Positions 9,200-17,806 of a DNA stretch of 64,000 nt are shown here, piece by piece. This stretch comes from Streptomyces candidus. GTDB taxonomy: Bacteria > Actinomycetota > Actinomycetes > Streptomycetales > Streptomycetaceae. Numbering within the stretch: position 1 is the stretch's first letter; every line of letters starts with the position of its first letter. The position numbers and the translations under genes are program-made. The notes below the pieces were generated by a model. It had not been told where the DNA came from. It saw nothing but the letters and a program-made list of their open reading frames with translations, and made no database searches. The stretch lies in assembly GCF_014207445.1 (NCBI RefSeq), contig NZ_JACHEM010000008.1:124001-188000 (forward strand). Reading direction: 5' to 3'.

Positions 9200-9520
9200 G
9201 TGGCATGGGTTCTGCTGGTCGTGGCCGGTCTGCTTGAGGTCGGCTGGTCGATCGGGATGAAGTTCACCGAGGGGTTCACCCGGCTGTGGCCGAGTGTGTT
9301 CACGGGTCTGGGGATCGTGGCCAGCATGCTGTTGCTTTCGCATGCCGCGAAGACGCTGCCTATCGGTACGGCGTACGGCGTGTGGGTCGGTATCGGTGCG
9401 GCGGGGGCGGCGGTGGTCGGCATGCTCGTGCTGAACGAGCCGGTCACCGCCGCCCGGATCTTCTTCGTGTGTCTGCTGCTGGTGGCCGTGGTGGGGCTGA
9501 AGGCGACGTCGGGTCACTAG
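9200..9520 (+). CDS. gdx: SMR guanidinium exporter Gdx (SugE)
   Basis: A 106-aa four-TM small multidrug resistance protein of the SugE/Gdx subtype, which exports guanidinium in exchange for protons as an antiparallel dimer. The N-terminus MAWVLLVVAGLLEVGWSIGMKFTEGFTRLWP has the conserved TM1 glutamate in the Gdx context (GLLEVGW). GTAYGVWVGIGAAG in TM3 and the C-terminal AVVGLKATSG are typical. It starts at GTG 9200 with GGAGGT 6 nt upstream; the longer frame back to 9032 crosses the riboswitch and is not coding. Riboswitch plus exporter suggests induction by guanidine. Confidence 0.93.
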   Translation: MAWVLLVVAGLLEVGWSIGMKFTEGFTRLWPSVFTGLGIVASMLLLSHAAKTLPIGTAYGVWVGIGAAGAAVVGMLVLNEPVTAARIFFVCLLLVAVVGLKATSGH

Positions 9521-9560
9521 ACGTCGGCCCACTGAACGGCGGGCGGCGGGACGGCGGGTG

Positions 9561-12032
9561 CTAGTTCGGCGGGGCGTTTCCGTTGCCCGCCGGGCGCCGG
9601 TTGCCGCCTCCGGTGTTGCCGTCCCCGCCGTCGCCTCCGCCGAGGAGGCCGCCGACGGGGTTGTCGATGCCGCCGGTGGTGTCGGCGCCGCCGGTGGCGG
9701 TGCCTCCCGTGGCGTCGGCGCCGCCGTCGGTGGTGGCGCCCGTGGTGGCGTCGCCTGTGGTGGCGTCGTCGCCGGTGGTTCCGCCCGCGGGGTTGCCGCC
9801 GGTGGTGTCGGTGCCGCCGGTGTTGGCCTGGCCGCCCTGCTGTTGGCCGCCGTCGGTCGCCGTGCCGCCGTTGTCGCCGTCGGGGTCCTGGTCGCCGCCG
9901 GTGGCGCCGTCCTGCGGCGGGGTGGCGGGCTGTTCCCGGCTGGGCGGGGGGTCGACGGGGGCTTCGGCGCCCGCTTCGATTTCCAGGTCGAAGGTCTTGG
10001 CCTCGGTGCCCTTGAGGGCGTCGGCCGTGTACTGGGCCCAGGTTTCGGCGGGTGCGCCGCCGCCGTTGACGCGTCGCTGGCCCAGGGCTCCGTACAGCGG
10101 TTTCTGTACGGCGGTGTCGGGGTCGGCGCCCATGACGGCGACGACGGTGGCGAGGTCGGGGGTGTAGCCGGCGAACCAGGCGGCCTTGTCCTCCTCGGCG
10201 GTGCCGGTCTTGCCTGCGGCGGGGCGGCCGACCGCCTTGGCGGCGGCTCCGGTGCCGCCGTCGACGACGCTCTGGAGGATGGAGGTGGTGGTGTCGGCCG
10301 CGGTGCGGGAGACGACCTGCTTGGTCTCCTGCCGGGGGAGGGCGAGGTCGGTGCCGTTCTTGGAGATCTTGGTGACGAGGGAGTGGGCGCCGCGTTTGCC
10401 GTGGTTGGCGAGGGTGGCGTACGCCTCGGTCATGTCGAGGACGCTGGCGGTGGCGACGCCCAGGGAGATCGAGGGGTAGGCGTTCAGTTCCGGGGTGTTC
10501 TCGGGGATGCCGAGGGCGACGGCGGTGTCCTTGACCTTCTTCGGGCCGACGTCGACGGCCATCTGTGCGTACACGGTGTTGACGGACCTGTCCGTGGCGG
10601 TGCGTACGGTGATCTGTCCGTAGGAGCGGTCGTCCTCGTTCTCTGGGGCGAAGGGGATGGCGGAGCCTTCGACGGGGCGCTTGTTGGTGCCGTCGTACAT
10701 GGTGTTGGGGGTGATGGGGGCGCCGGCCTGGGTGGTGGAGCCGTTCTCGACCGCGGCGGTGAAGACGAACGGCTTGAAGGTGGAGCCGACCTGGAAGTCG
10801 CGGCGGGTGGCGTTGGAGACGTACTGCTTGGTGTAGTCGATGCCGCCGTACAGGGCGACGACGTTGCCGGTGGCCGGGTCGATGGAGGCGCCGCCGACGC
10901 GGACGTTGCGGTCAGCCTTGTTGTCCTTGTCGGTCTTCTTCATGACCTTGTCGGTGACGGCTTTGACGAAGGCGTCCTGGCGGGGCTTCTCCAGGGTGGT
11001 GGTGATGCGGTACCCGCCGGTGCTGAGGGTTTTCTCGTCGATGACGTTTCTGTCGGTGAGGTAGTCCTCGACGGCTTGGACGATGTAGCCGCGCTGGCCG
11101 GAGAGGCCGGAGGCGGGCTTGGCCTGCTGCGGCTGCGGGAACTTGATCTTGGCGCGGTCGGCCTGCTTGAGCCAGCCCTCCTTGACCATGCCGTCCAGGA
11201 CGTAGTTCCAGCGGGCGAGGGCCTGGCCGCGGTTTTCGGGGTGGGTGGCGACGTCGTAGGCGTTGGGGGAGTTGAGCAGGGAGGCGAGGTAGGCCCCCTC
11301 GGGGGCGCCCAGGGCTTCGATGTCCTTGCCGTAGTAGGCCTGGGCGGCGGCCTGGATGCCGTATGCGTTGCGGCCGAAGTAGCTGGTGTTGAGGTAGCCC
11401 TCCAGGATGTCGTCCTTGGACGACTCGCGGTTGAGCTTGATCGCGATGAAGAACTCCTTCACCTTGCGGGTGATGGTCTGTTCCTGGCCCAGGTAGTAGT
11501 TCTTCACGTACTGCTGGGTGATGGTGGAGCCGGACTGCTTGCCCTTGCCGGTGAGGGTGTTCCAGGCGGCGCGGACCATGGCCTGGGGATCCACGGCGGG
11601 TTCGCCGTAGAAGCCGCGGTCCTCGGCGGCGAGGACGGCGCGCTGGACGGGCTTGGGGATCTGGTCGAGTCTGACGTTCTGCCGGTTGACCTCGCCGTCG
11701 CGGGCGAGGGGGGTGCCGTCGGCGTACAGGTAGACGTTGGACTGGGCGGTCGCGGTGTCGTTCGCGGCGGGGATCTTGACCATGGTGTAGCCGGCGACGA
11801 ACGCGCCGCAGAGCAGGAGGGCGACGAGCAGGAAGGCGCCGAGGAGCATCCGCCAGGTGGGGACGAGCCGTCGCCAGCCGGTGCGCCCGGGGCGCTTCTC
11901 CTTGTTCTTCTTGCCGGTGCCGGCCGCCTCGTCGGTGGCTTCGGAGTCGTCGGGGTGGGAGGCCGGGTCCGGGGCCGGGACGGAGGGGTCGCGGGGGGAC
12001 CAGCCCGGCTGCTGCTGTGGCTCGTCGCTCAT
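9561..12032 (-). CDS. class A penicillin-binding protein
   Basis: Bifunctional peptidoglycan glycosyltransferase/transpeptidase, 823 aa. Order: disordered N-terminus, one TM segment (MLLGAFLLVALLLCGAFVAGY, about 62-82), GT51 domain with AAEDRGFYGEPAVDP (around 138, catalytic Glu) and GSTITQQYVKN, then the transpeptidase with STFK (about 416, nucleophile Ser), SVN, and KTGTAEE (about 609). The last 150 residues are a low-complexity Gly/Thr/Asp tail, probably extended in the wall. GAGGAG lies upstream of the ATG at 12032. Divergent from the ABC-2 operon. A large ORF on the opposite strand is its GC-rich shadow. Confidence 0.94.
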   Translation of the reverse strand: MSDEPQQQPGWSPRDPSVPAPDPASHPDDSEATDEAAGTGKKNKEKRPGRTGWRRLVPTWRMLLGAFLLVALLLCGAFVAGYTMVKIPAANDTATAQSNVYLYADGTPLARDGEVNRQNVRLDQIPKPVQRAVLAAEDRGFYGEPAVDPQAMVRAAWNTLTGKGKQSGSTITQQYVKNYYLGQEQTITRKVKEFFIAIKLNRESSKDDILEGYLNTSYFGRNAYGIQAAAQAYYGKDIEALGAPEGAYLASLLNSPNAYDVATHPENRGQALARWNYVLDGMVKEGWLKQADRAKIKFPQPQQAKPASGLSGQRGYIVQAVEDYLTDRNVIDEKTLSTGGYRITTTLEKPRQDAFVKAVTDKVMKKTDKDNKADRNVRVGGASIDPATGNVVALYGGIDYTKQYVSNATRRDFQVGSTFKPFVFTAAVENGSTTQAGAPITPNTMYDGTNKRPVEGSAIPFAPENEDDRSYGQITVRTATDRSVNTVYAQMAVDVGPKKVKDTAVALGIPENTPELNAYPSISLGVATASVLDMTEAYATLANHGKRGAHSLVTKISKNGTDLALPRQETKQVVSRTAADTTTSILQSVVDGGTGAAAKAVGRPAAGKTGTAEEDKAAWFAGYTPDLATVVAVMGADPDTAVQKPLYGALGQRRVNGGGAPAETWAQYTADALKGTEAKTFDLEIEAGAEAPVDPPPSREQPATPPQDGATGGDQDPDGDNGGTATDGGQQQGGQANTGGTDTTGGNPAGGTTGDDATTGDATTGATTDGGADATGGTATGGADTTGGIDNPVGGLLGGGDGGDGNTGGGNRRPAGNGNAPPN

Positions 12033-12292
12033 GCCTGTGGAGACTCCTCGGACGCGGCCAGAGGTTCACTCTCCGGCATAACGGTGTCGTATCGGGCGCA
12101 TTCGCTTGTTACCCCATGAAACACCGTGCTCCGCCGCTGTCCTCATCCGGTCTCACGGTCGGCGAGTAATCGCTCGCGGATGGTGACCTGGTTGGACTAG
12201 GGTCGGGCGCTTTGGTGCCTGAAGCGTCGCGTGACCGACGTGGGCCGTGGACCGGAGTGGACCGCGGACCAAGTGGCACAACGAACGAGGGG

Positions 12293-13114
12293 ATGCGGGG
12301 GGTGCGGGTGCGCTGGCGGTTGTACGCACTTGTGGCGGCCGGGAGCTTCCGCCGGTACGCCACCTACCGGGTGGCCACGGCCGCCGGGGTGTTCACCAAC
12401 ACCGTCTTCGGTTTCATCCTGGCGTACGCCTACACGGCCCTGTGGGACCAGCGTCCCGGGCTCGGCGGCTACGACCTGGCGCAGGCCCTCGCGTATGTCT
12501 GGCTGGGCCAAGCCCTGCTCGCCGCCGCCTCGTTGATGGGCGGCGGCTTCGAGGACGAGCTGATGGAGCGCATCCGCACGGGCGCGGTCGTCACTGACCT
12601 CTACCGCCCGGCCGACCTGCAACTGTGGTGGCTCGCGGCCGACTTGGGGCGGGGCGCGTATCTCCTCCTCGGGCGTGGGGTGGCACCGATGGCGGCGGGG
12701 ATCCTCGCCTTCGACGTGGCGCTGCCGCCCGAGTGGTGGATGTGGGCGGCGTTCCTCGCCTCGGTGCTACTGGGGCTTGTGGTGAGTTTCGCGCTGCGGT
12801 TCATGGTGGGGCTGAGCGCGTTCTGGCTGATGGACGGGACAGGGGTGGCGCAGATGTCGTGGCTGGCCGCGATGTTCTTCTCCGGGATGCTGCTGCCGCT
12901 GACGCTCTTCCCGGGGCTGCTGGGGGAGGTGGCGCGGGCGATGCCGTGGTCGTCGCTGCTCCAGGTGCCGGTGGACGTGTACCTGGGCAAGCGGACGGGC
13001 TGGGACCTGGTGGCGGCGTACGCCTTTCAGGCGGGGTGGGCGGTCGCGCTGTTGACGCTGGGACGGCTGGTGCAGGGAGCCGCTACGCGGCGGGTGGTGG
13101 TCCAGGGTGGCTGA
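12293..13114 (+). CDS. ABC-2 type exporter permease, subunit 1
   Basis: Membrane subunit of an ABC-2 exporter, about 273 aa with six hydrophobic segments. It begins MRGVRVRWRLYALVAAGSFRRYATYRVATAAGVFTNTVFGFILAY. The group (formerly DUF990-like) typically occurs as two permeases plus one ATPase, which is exactly the layout here. The start is ambiguous: ATG 12293 touches a GAGGGG box, while GTG 12302 has better spacing from it. The next gene starts 8 nt before this stop, implying translational coupling. Substrate unknown. Confidence 0.85.
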   Translation: MRGVRVRWRLYALVAAGSFRRYATYRVATAAGVFTNTVFGFILAYAYTALWDQRPGLGGYDLAQALAYVWLGQALLAAASLMGGGFEDELMERIRTGAVVTDLYRPADLQLWWLAADLGRGAYLLLGRGVAPMAAGILAFDVALPPEWWMWAAFLASVLLGLVVSFALRFMVGLSAFWLMDGTGVAQMSWLAAMFFSGMLLPLTLFPGLLGEVARAMPWSSLLQVPVDVYLGKRTGWDLVAAYAFQAGWAVALLTLGRLVQGAATRRVVVQGG

Positions 13115-14084
13115 GGCGCGGAAGCGGGTGGACGAGGCGGGTTCGGGGGCGCGCGGCGTACGGGAGGGCCGGCCGGCGACGGAGGGTGACCGGCGGCCCG
13201 TACGGGAGGACGCGCACCGCGCAGCGGAGGACCTGCTGTCCGTACGGGACCGGGGGCCGGGCGGGCGGCTGCGGCTCGCGCGGGACGGGTTCCGCGCGTA
13301 CGGGCTGATCGCGGCGATGTGGATCCGGGCGACGATGGCGTACCGGACCTCGTTCGTGATGACCACGCTCGGCAGCTTCGCGGCGACCGGCCTGGACTTC
13401 GTCGCGGTGCTGCTGATGTTCCAGCATGTGGAGAGGCTCGGCGGGTTCTCGCTGGGCGAGGTGGCGTTCCTGTACGGCCTGGCGGGCGCGGCCCTGGGAC
13501 TGGGCGACCTCGCGATGGGGACCATGGGGCGGCTGGGTCAGAAGGTGCGGGACGGGACGCTGGACACGTTGCTGGTGCGTCCCGCGCCGGTGCTGGCGCA
13601 GGTGGCGGCGGACCGGTTCGCGCTGCGCAGGCTGGGGCGGACCACGCAGGGCCTGGCGGTGCTCACGTACGCCCTCGTGCAGTTGGACGGGGTGGTGTGG
13701 ACGCCGCTGAAGGTGCTGATGGTGCCCGTGATGCTGCTGAGCGGCGGGGCGATCTTCGCGGCGGTGTTCACGATGGGCGGGGCGTTCCAGTTCTGGGCGC
13801 AGGACGCCGCCGAGGTGCAGTCGGCGTTCACGTTCGGCGGGAACGCGCTGCTGCAGTACCCGCCGACGGTGTTCGCGAAGGACCTGGTGCGGGGAGTGAC
13901 CTTCCTCGTCCCCCTGGCCTTCGTGAACTGGATTCCGGCGATGTACGTACTGGGGCGCCCGTATCCGCTCGCCGTGCCCGAGTGGTTCGCGTTCCTGTCG
14001 CCGGTGGTGGCGGTGGGGTTCTGGGTGGTGGCGGGGTTGCTGTGGCGGGTCGGTGTGCGGTCGTACCGCAGCACGGGGAGCTGA
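13107..14084 (+). CDS. ABC-2 type exporter permease, subunit 2
   Basis: Second membrane subunit, 325 aa from GTG 13107, overlapping the previous gene by 8 nt. The first 60 residues are charged and Arg/Glu-rich, with no close match recognised. A permease of about six TM segments follows (from LRLARDGFRAYGLIAAMWIRATMAYRTSF), including LDTLLVRPAPVLAQVAADRFALRR and ALLQYPPTVFAKDLVRGVTFLVPLAFVNWIPAMYVLG. It likely pairs with the upstream permease as a heterodimeric channel. A later start, shortening the odd N-terminus, cannot be excluded. Confidence 0.85.
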   Translation: MAEARKRVDEAGSGARGVREGRPATEGDRRPVREDAHRAAEDLLSVRDRGPGGRLRLARDGFRAYGLIAAMWIRATMAYRTSFVMTTLGSFAATGLDFVAVLLMFQHVERLGGFSLGEVAFLYGLAGAALGLGDLAMGTMGRLGQKVRDGTLDTLLVRPAPVLAQVAADRFALRRLGRTTQGLAVLTYALVQLDGVVWTPLKVLMVPVMLLSGGAIFAAVFTMGGAFQFWAQDAAEVQSAFTFGGNALLQYPPTVFAKDLVRGVTFLVPLAFVNWIPAMYVLGRPYPLAVPEWFAFLSPVVAVGFWVVAGLLWRVGVRSYRSTGS

Positions 14085-14109
14085 ACGGACAATGGGAGCG
14101 GAGGAGTTC

Positions 14110-15129
14110 ATGAGTACGGCGGACGACGGGGACGCGGCGTGGGGCGCGGCGGACTTCATCGAGCTGGACGGCGTCGAGAAGGTCTTCGACGTGCGCCGCA
14201 AGACGGGTTTTCTGCGTCGGGAGAAACGGCAGGTCAGGGCCGTCGACGGGATCAGTTTCCGGGTGCCGCGCGGCGAGATGGTCGGCTACATCGGGCCCAA
14301 CGGTGCGGGCAAGTCCACCACCATCAAGATGCTGACGGGCATCCTCACCCCCAGCGGCGGACGGCTGCGCGTCGCCGGCATCGACCCCTCGAAGGAGCGC
14401 ACCCGGCTCGCCCAGCGCATCGGTGTCGTGTTCGGCCAGCGCACCACCCTGTGGTGGGACCTGCCGCTCAAGGACTCGTACCGCCTGATGCGCCGCATGT
14501 ACCGCATCCCCGACGACCGGTACGCCGCGAACATGGCCCGCTGCACCGAACTCCTGGACCTGGGCGAGCTGTTGGACGTCCCCGTACGGCAGCTCTCGCT
14601 CGGCCAGCGGATGCGCGGCGACATCGCCGCCGCCCTGCTCCACGACCCCGAGGTCCTCTATCTGGACGAGCCGACGATCGGCCTCGACGTCGTGTCGAAG
14701 TCCAAGGTCCGGGAGTTCCTCCGCGATCTGAACGCGGAACGCGGCACCACCGTCCTGCTCACCACCCACGACCTCACCGACATCGAGCAGCTCTGCAAGC
14801 GGGTCATGGTCATCGACCACGGGCGGCTCGTGTACGACGGCGCGCTCGCCGGGCTGCACGAGGTGGGCGAGAGCGAACGCACCCTCGTCGTCGACCTCGA
14901 ACGTGAACTGCCGCCGATCCGCACCCCGTTGGCCCGTAACGTCAAGGTGGAGGGGCCCCGTCAGTGGCTCGCCTTCCCCGCGTCGGTGTCGGCGGCGCCC
15001 CTGGTGGCCGAACTCGCCTCCGCGTACCCGCTGTTGGATCTCTCGGTCCGGGAGCCGGACATCGAGGCGGTGATCGCGAAGATGTACGCCGGTGGGGCGG
15101 ACGCTGGAACGGGTGCGCGGATAGGCTGA
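14110..15129 (+). CDS. ABC exporter ATP-binding protein
   Basis: ATPase for the two upstream permeases, 339 aa. Walker A is GPNGAGKST, the Q-loop region is VVFGQRTTLWWDLP, the signature is LSLGQRMRGD, Walker B is VLYLDEPTIGLD and the H-loop is TTHD. The signature reads LSLGQ, characteristic of this DUF990-type exporter group rather than LSGGQ. A C-terminal domain of about 90 residues follows the NBD. The ATG at 14110 (MSTADDGD) has GGAGGAGTTC just upstream; the frame is open earlier but overlaps the permease gene. Drug, lipid or polymer export is possible; the substrate cannot be inferred. Confidence 0.9.
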   Translation: MSTADDGDAAWGAADFIELDGVEKVFDVRRKTGFLRREKRQVRAVDGISFRVPRGEMVGYIGPNGAGKSTTIKMLTGILTPSGGRLRVAGIDPSKERTRLAQRIGVVFGQRTTLWWDLPLKDSYRLMRRMYRIPDDRYAANMARCTELLDLGELLDVPVRQLSLGQRMRGDIAAALLHDPEVLYLDEPTIGLDVVSKSKVREFLRDLNAERGTTVLLTTHDLTDIEQLCKRVMVIDHGRLVYDGALAGLHEVGESERTLVVDLERELPPIRTPLARNVKVEGPRQWLAFPASVSAAPLVAELASAYPLLDLSVREPDIEAVIAKMYAGGADAGTGARIG

Positions 15130-15134
15130 GTTGT

Positions 15135-15814
15135 ATGACCAGTGACCAGGACCGGGGGCCGGCGGCGGGAGTTTTCCCGAGCTGCGGGCGTCGGACGCCG
15201 ACCGTGAGCGCGTCGTGGAAGTGCTGCGCGACGCCGTCGCCGAGGGGCGGCTCGACATGGAGGAGTTCGACGAACGTCTGGGCGCGGCCTACACGTCCCG
15301 CACCCAGGGTGAACTCCAACTGCTCGTGAGAGACCTGCCCGTGCACGGCACGGCGCCTCCGGTGCTGCCGGTGGCGGGGTCGGGGGCCGGCGCCCAGGCG
15401 GCCACCTGGGCGGGCCGGGTGGGCGTCCCCGCGACCTCCAGGGGGGCGTTCGCCTTCTGGGGCGGCTTCAAGCGGTGGGGGACGTGGAGCGTGGCGCGGG
15501 ACTTCACCGCGTTCGCGATGTGGGGCGGCGGCGAGATCGACCTGCGCGAGGCACGGTTCGAGGACCGCGAGGTGGTGATCCGCTGCTTCACGATCATGGG
15601 GGGCATCGTGGTGAAGGTCCCCCCGGAGCTGACGGTCCAGGTCTCCGGCATCGGGGTCATGGGCGACTTCGACGACAAGGCCACCGGCGAGGGCACCCCG
15701 GGCTCCCCCCGCGTCAGGGTCACCGGCTTCGCCCTGATGGGCGGCGTGGGCGTCGAACGCAAACTCCGCAAAGCAGACAAGAAGCGCCTGAAAAACCTCA
15801 AAGAACTCGACTGA
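15135..15814 (+). CDS. DUF1707 (SHOCT-like) protein with apparent frameshift
   Basis: Encodes a DUF1707 domain (ELRASDADRERVVEVLRDAVAEGRLDMEEFDERLGAAY) followed by a C-terminal domain of the cell-wall-active-antibiotic-response type (GAFAFWGGFKRWGTW to VERKLRKADKKRLKNLKELD). The natural start is ATG 15135, 5 nt after the ABC ATPase stop, giving MTSDQDRGPAAGVFP, but the DUF1707 frame is offset by one base. It is closed upstream by a stop at 15143 and has no ATG, GTG or TTG before GTG 15215, which would cut into the domain. A one-base loss in the GTTTTCCCG run near 15171-15179 would explain this. An uninterrupted ORF exists only from 15215 (199 aa). Confidence 0.7.
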
Positions 15815-15876
15815 CCCCGGCCCACCGCCCGTCCATCGTCAGCCCTCGGGCAGACGGCCGCCCGCCCCCTCACGCC

Positions 15877-15910
15877 CCGCCCCTTGGGCAGAGGGCCGCC
15901 CAAGGGGCGG
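15877..15910. terminator. bidirectional terminator between convergent genes
   Basis: A 13-bp perfect inverted repeat, CCGCCCCTTGGGC / GCCCAAGGGGCGG, between the DUF1707 gene and the convergent lipase gene. Nearby GGGCAGA(C/G)GGCCGCCC units repeat the same theme. The 244-bp spacer has no gene. Confidence 0.75.
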
Positions 15911-16058
15911 CACGGGTGGGCAAGGGGCGGCCCCCACCAGAGGTGCACCCCCACCGGTACGCCCACCCCCGCCCTAACCAGAGCCCCGGACGCCACCCAC
16001 TTCCGCACCCCCGCGAGAGGGCCCGCGCCCCGCCCCGAACCTCAACCCCCGACCCCCC

Positions 16059-17447
16059 TCAGAACCGCACCGGCGCCGCCACCGCCCCCTCCCGCCCCGC
16101 GAATCCCGCCGCCCCGGCCGCCGCCCCCGGGTCGCCCGCCCGCAGCATCCCCAGGTCCACCCACTGCCCCATCCGCCGGTACCCCTCGTCACTGGGGTGC
16201 AGGTGGTCGCCCGAGTCGTACGCCGGCAGCATCCGCACGGGCGCGTACGGGTCCCGGACCGCCCGGTCAAAGTCGATGACCGCGTCGAACACCCGTCCCG
16301 CCCGGATCTCCGTGTTCACCCGTTCCCGTACCGCCTCCAGCTCCGCCGTCCACGTCGGGTGCCCGCCGAACGGCAGCAGCGTCGACCCGATGACCCGCTG
16401 CTGGCGCGCGTGTCCCTGCCGTACGAGCTCGCGCAGCCCGTCCGTGATCCGCTTGGCGTCCCGCTCGTTCGGCGGCGCGATGATGTCGTTGATCCCCAGC
16501 AGGACCACGATCGTCCTGGCCCCCGGCTGCTTCACCGCGTCCCGCTGGAACCGGGAGAGCCCGCTGGGCCCCCGGTGGTCGTTGAGCAGCCGGTTTCCGC
16601 TGATGCCCTGGTTGAGGACGCCGTAGCGGGGCGCGCCCGGTTCCGCGCGCAACCGGTCGGAGAGGACGTCGGGCCAGCGCCGGTTGGCGTCCAGGCTGGA
16701 GGAGATGCCGTCCGTGATCGAGTCGCCGAACAGGACGACGGCCCCCTCCGCGTGGGGGTTCAGGACGTCCACCCGGGTCAGGTAGCGCCAGCTCTTCGTA
16801 CGGGCCTTGTACGCACCGCCGGACACGTCCTCGGTGTGGTCGCCGGCCGCGCTGTACCCGGTCTGGCGGGAGAACGGGTGGTGGGTGACCGAGCCGCTCG
16901 GCGACTGCGAGAAGACGCTGACGAGGAGGTCCCCGTCGTACGGCACCCTGATCGCCGTTCCGTCGCTGACGGCCTGGCCGCCGGGCGGCACGACCACCGT
17001 CGGCCGGCCCCGGAAGGTGACGGGACGCATGGTTCCGGGTTCGGCCGCCGGTGCTCCGGCGGCGGCGGCGACGGCGATCGACGCGTGGGAGATGTGCAGC
17101 GGCTTGTTTCCGAAGAGGTTGGAGAGGGTGATGCGGGCGCGGGTGCCGCCGATGCTGGTGTGTACGACGTTGCGGATGGACTGCCCCGCCAGCCCCTTCC
17201 CGGAGCGCGGCTCGGGCCCGACGGGCGACGCGGACCAGGTCCCGATCCACTGCGCGCTCGCGGCCGGCCGCAGCCCCGTACCGCCGCTCCCGGACCGGCC
17301 GCCCTTGTCGGCGGTGTGCGTAGCGCTCCCGTTGCGCGCGGTACCGTCCCGCCCCGCGGGTCCTGTGAGGGCGAAGATGCCGCTGGAGATCAGTACGACC
17401 ACTGCGGCCAGAGCGGCAAGCAGGGCGTAACCATGGCGCCTGGGCAT
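16059..17447 (-). CDS. secreted SGNH/GDSL hydrolase
   Basis: A 462-aa extracellular or membrane-tethered esterase/lipase. An N-terminal hydrophobic segment (YALLAALAAVVVLISSGIFAL) acts as signal or anchor. The SGNH blocks are VVLFGDSITDG (block I, Ser nucleophile), QGISGNRLL (II), LLGINDI (III, Asn) and SGDHLHPSDEGYRRM (V, Asp-His). The domain is preceded by about 200 residues starting WIGTWSASP, as in the family with a jelly-roll-like N-terminal part. The start is taken at ATG 17447 (MPRRHGYALL) with GAGGAG about 11 nt upstream; 25 further codons upstream lack support. Confidence 0.9.
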   Translation of the reverse strand: MPRRHGYALLAALAAVVVLISSGIFALTGPAGRDGTARNGSATHTADKGGRSGSGGTGLRPAASAQWIGTWSASPVGPEPRSGKGLAGQSIRNVVHTSIGGTRARITLSNLFGNKPLHISHASIAVAAAAGAPAAEPGTMRPVTFRGRPTVVVPPGGQAVSDGTAIRVPYDGDLLVSVFSQSPSGSVTHHPFSRQTGYSAAGDHTEDVSGGAYKARTKSWRYLTRVDVLNPHAEGAVVLFGDSITDGISSSLDANRRWPDVLSDRLRAEPGAPRYGVLNQGISGNRLLNDHRGPSGLSRFQRDAVKQPGARTIVVLLGINDIIAPPNERDAKRITDGLRELVRQGHARQQRVIGSTLLPFGGHPTWTAELEAVRERVNTEIRAGRVFDAVIDFDRAVRDPYAPVRMLPAYDSGDHLHPSDEGYRRMGQWVDLGMLRAGDPGAAAGAAGFAGREGAVAAPVRF

Positions 17448-17806
17448 GCGGTGCGGGGCTCCTCGGTGCGCTGGGGAGCGGGTGGCTCCCGTTCGAAATA
17501 CGAACGTCGAACTGATCACCATGATGGGGCATGACGTTCACTTGGGAGACGCAGGGAACTCCAGGCGCGTTCCGGGAGTAGGTCAGGCAGGGCCCGAACG
17601 GAGCAGCGGCGCCGAACCGGAGCGCGGCCGACGGCCGGTCGCCGGACGGCGGCGACCGGTGACGGGACGGTCAGGTGGACACTCGGTGTACGGGTCTTTC
17701 CGTACGCGGGCGACCGCACGCACAGCAGGGGAAACGGCTCGGGTACGGGTACCCGGGGCGGAACCGGCACGGGTGAACGACGTGAACGACGGAGTGGGCG
17801 GAGCGG
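17448..17806. other. 359-bp spacer without a gene
   Basis: Divergent spacer between the SGNH hydrolase and DUF445 genes. It contains a small palindrome GTTCGAAATACGAAC (17491-17505) close to the hydrolase start, which could be an operator, and a 9-bp stem CCGGTCGCC / GGCGACCGG (17635-17659). No open frame with family resemblance was seen. Confidence 0.6.

Noticed and set aside
9558..12119. 853-aa plus-strand frame opposite the penicillin-binding protein gene
   Set aside because: Gly/Val/Ala-rich with no motif; the minus strand encodes a complete class A PBP with all catalytic motifs.
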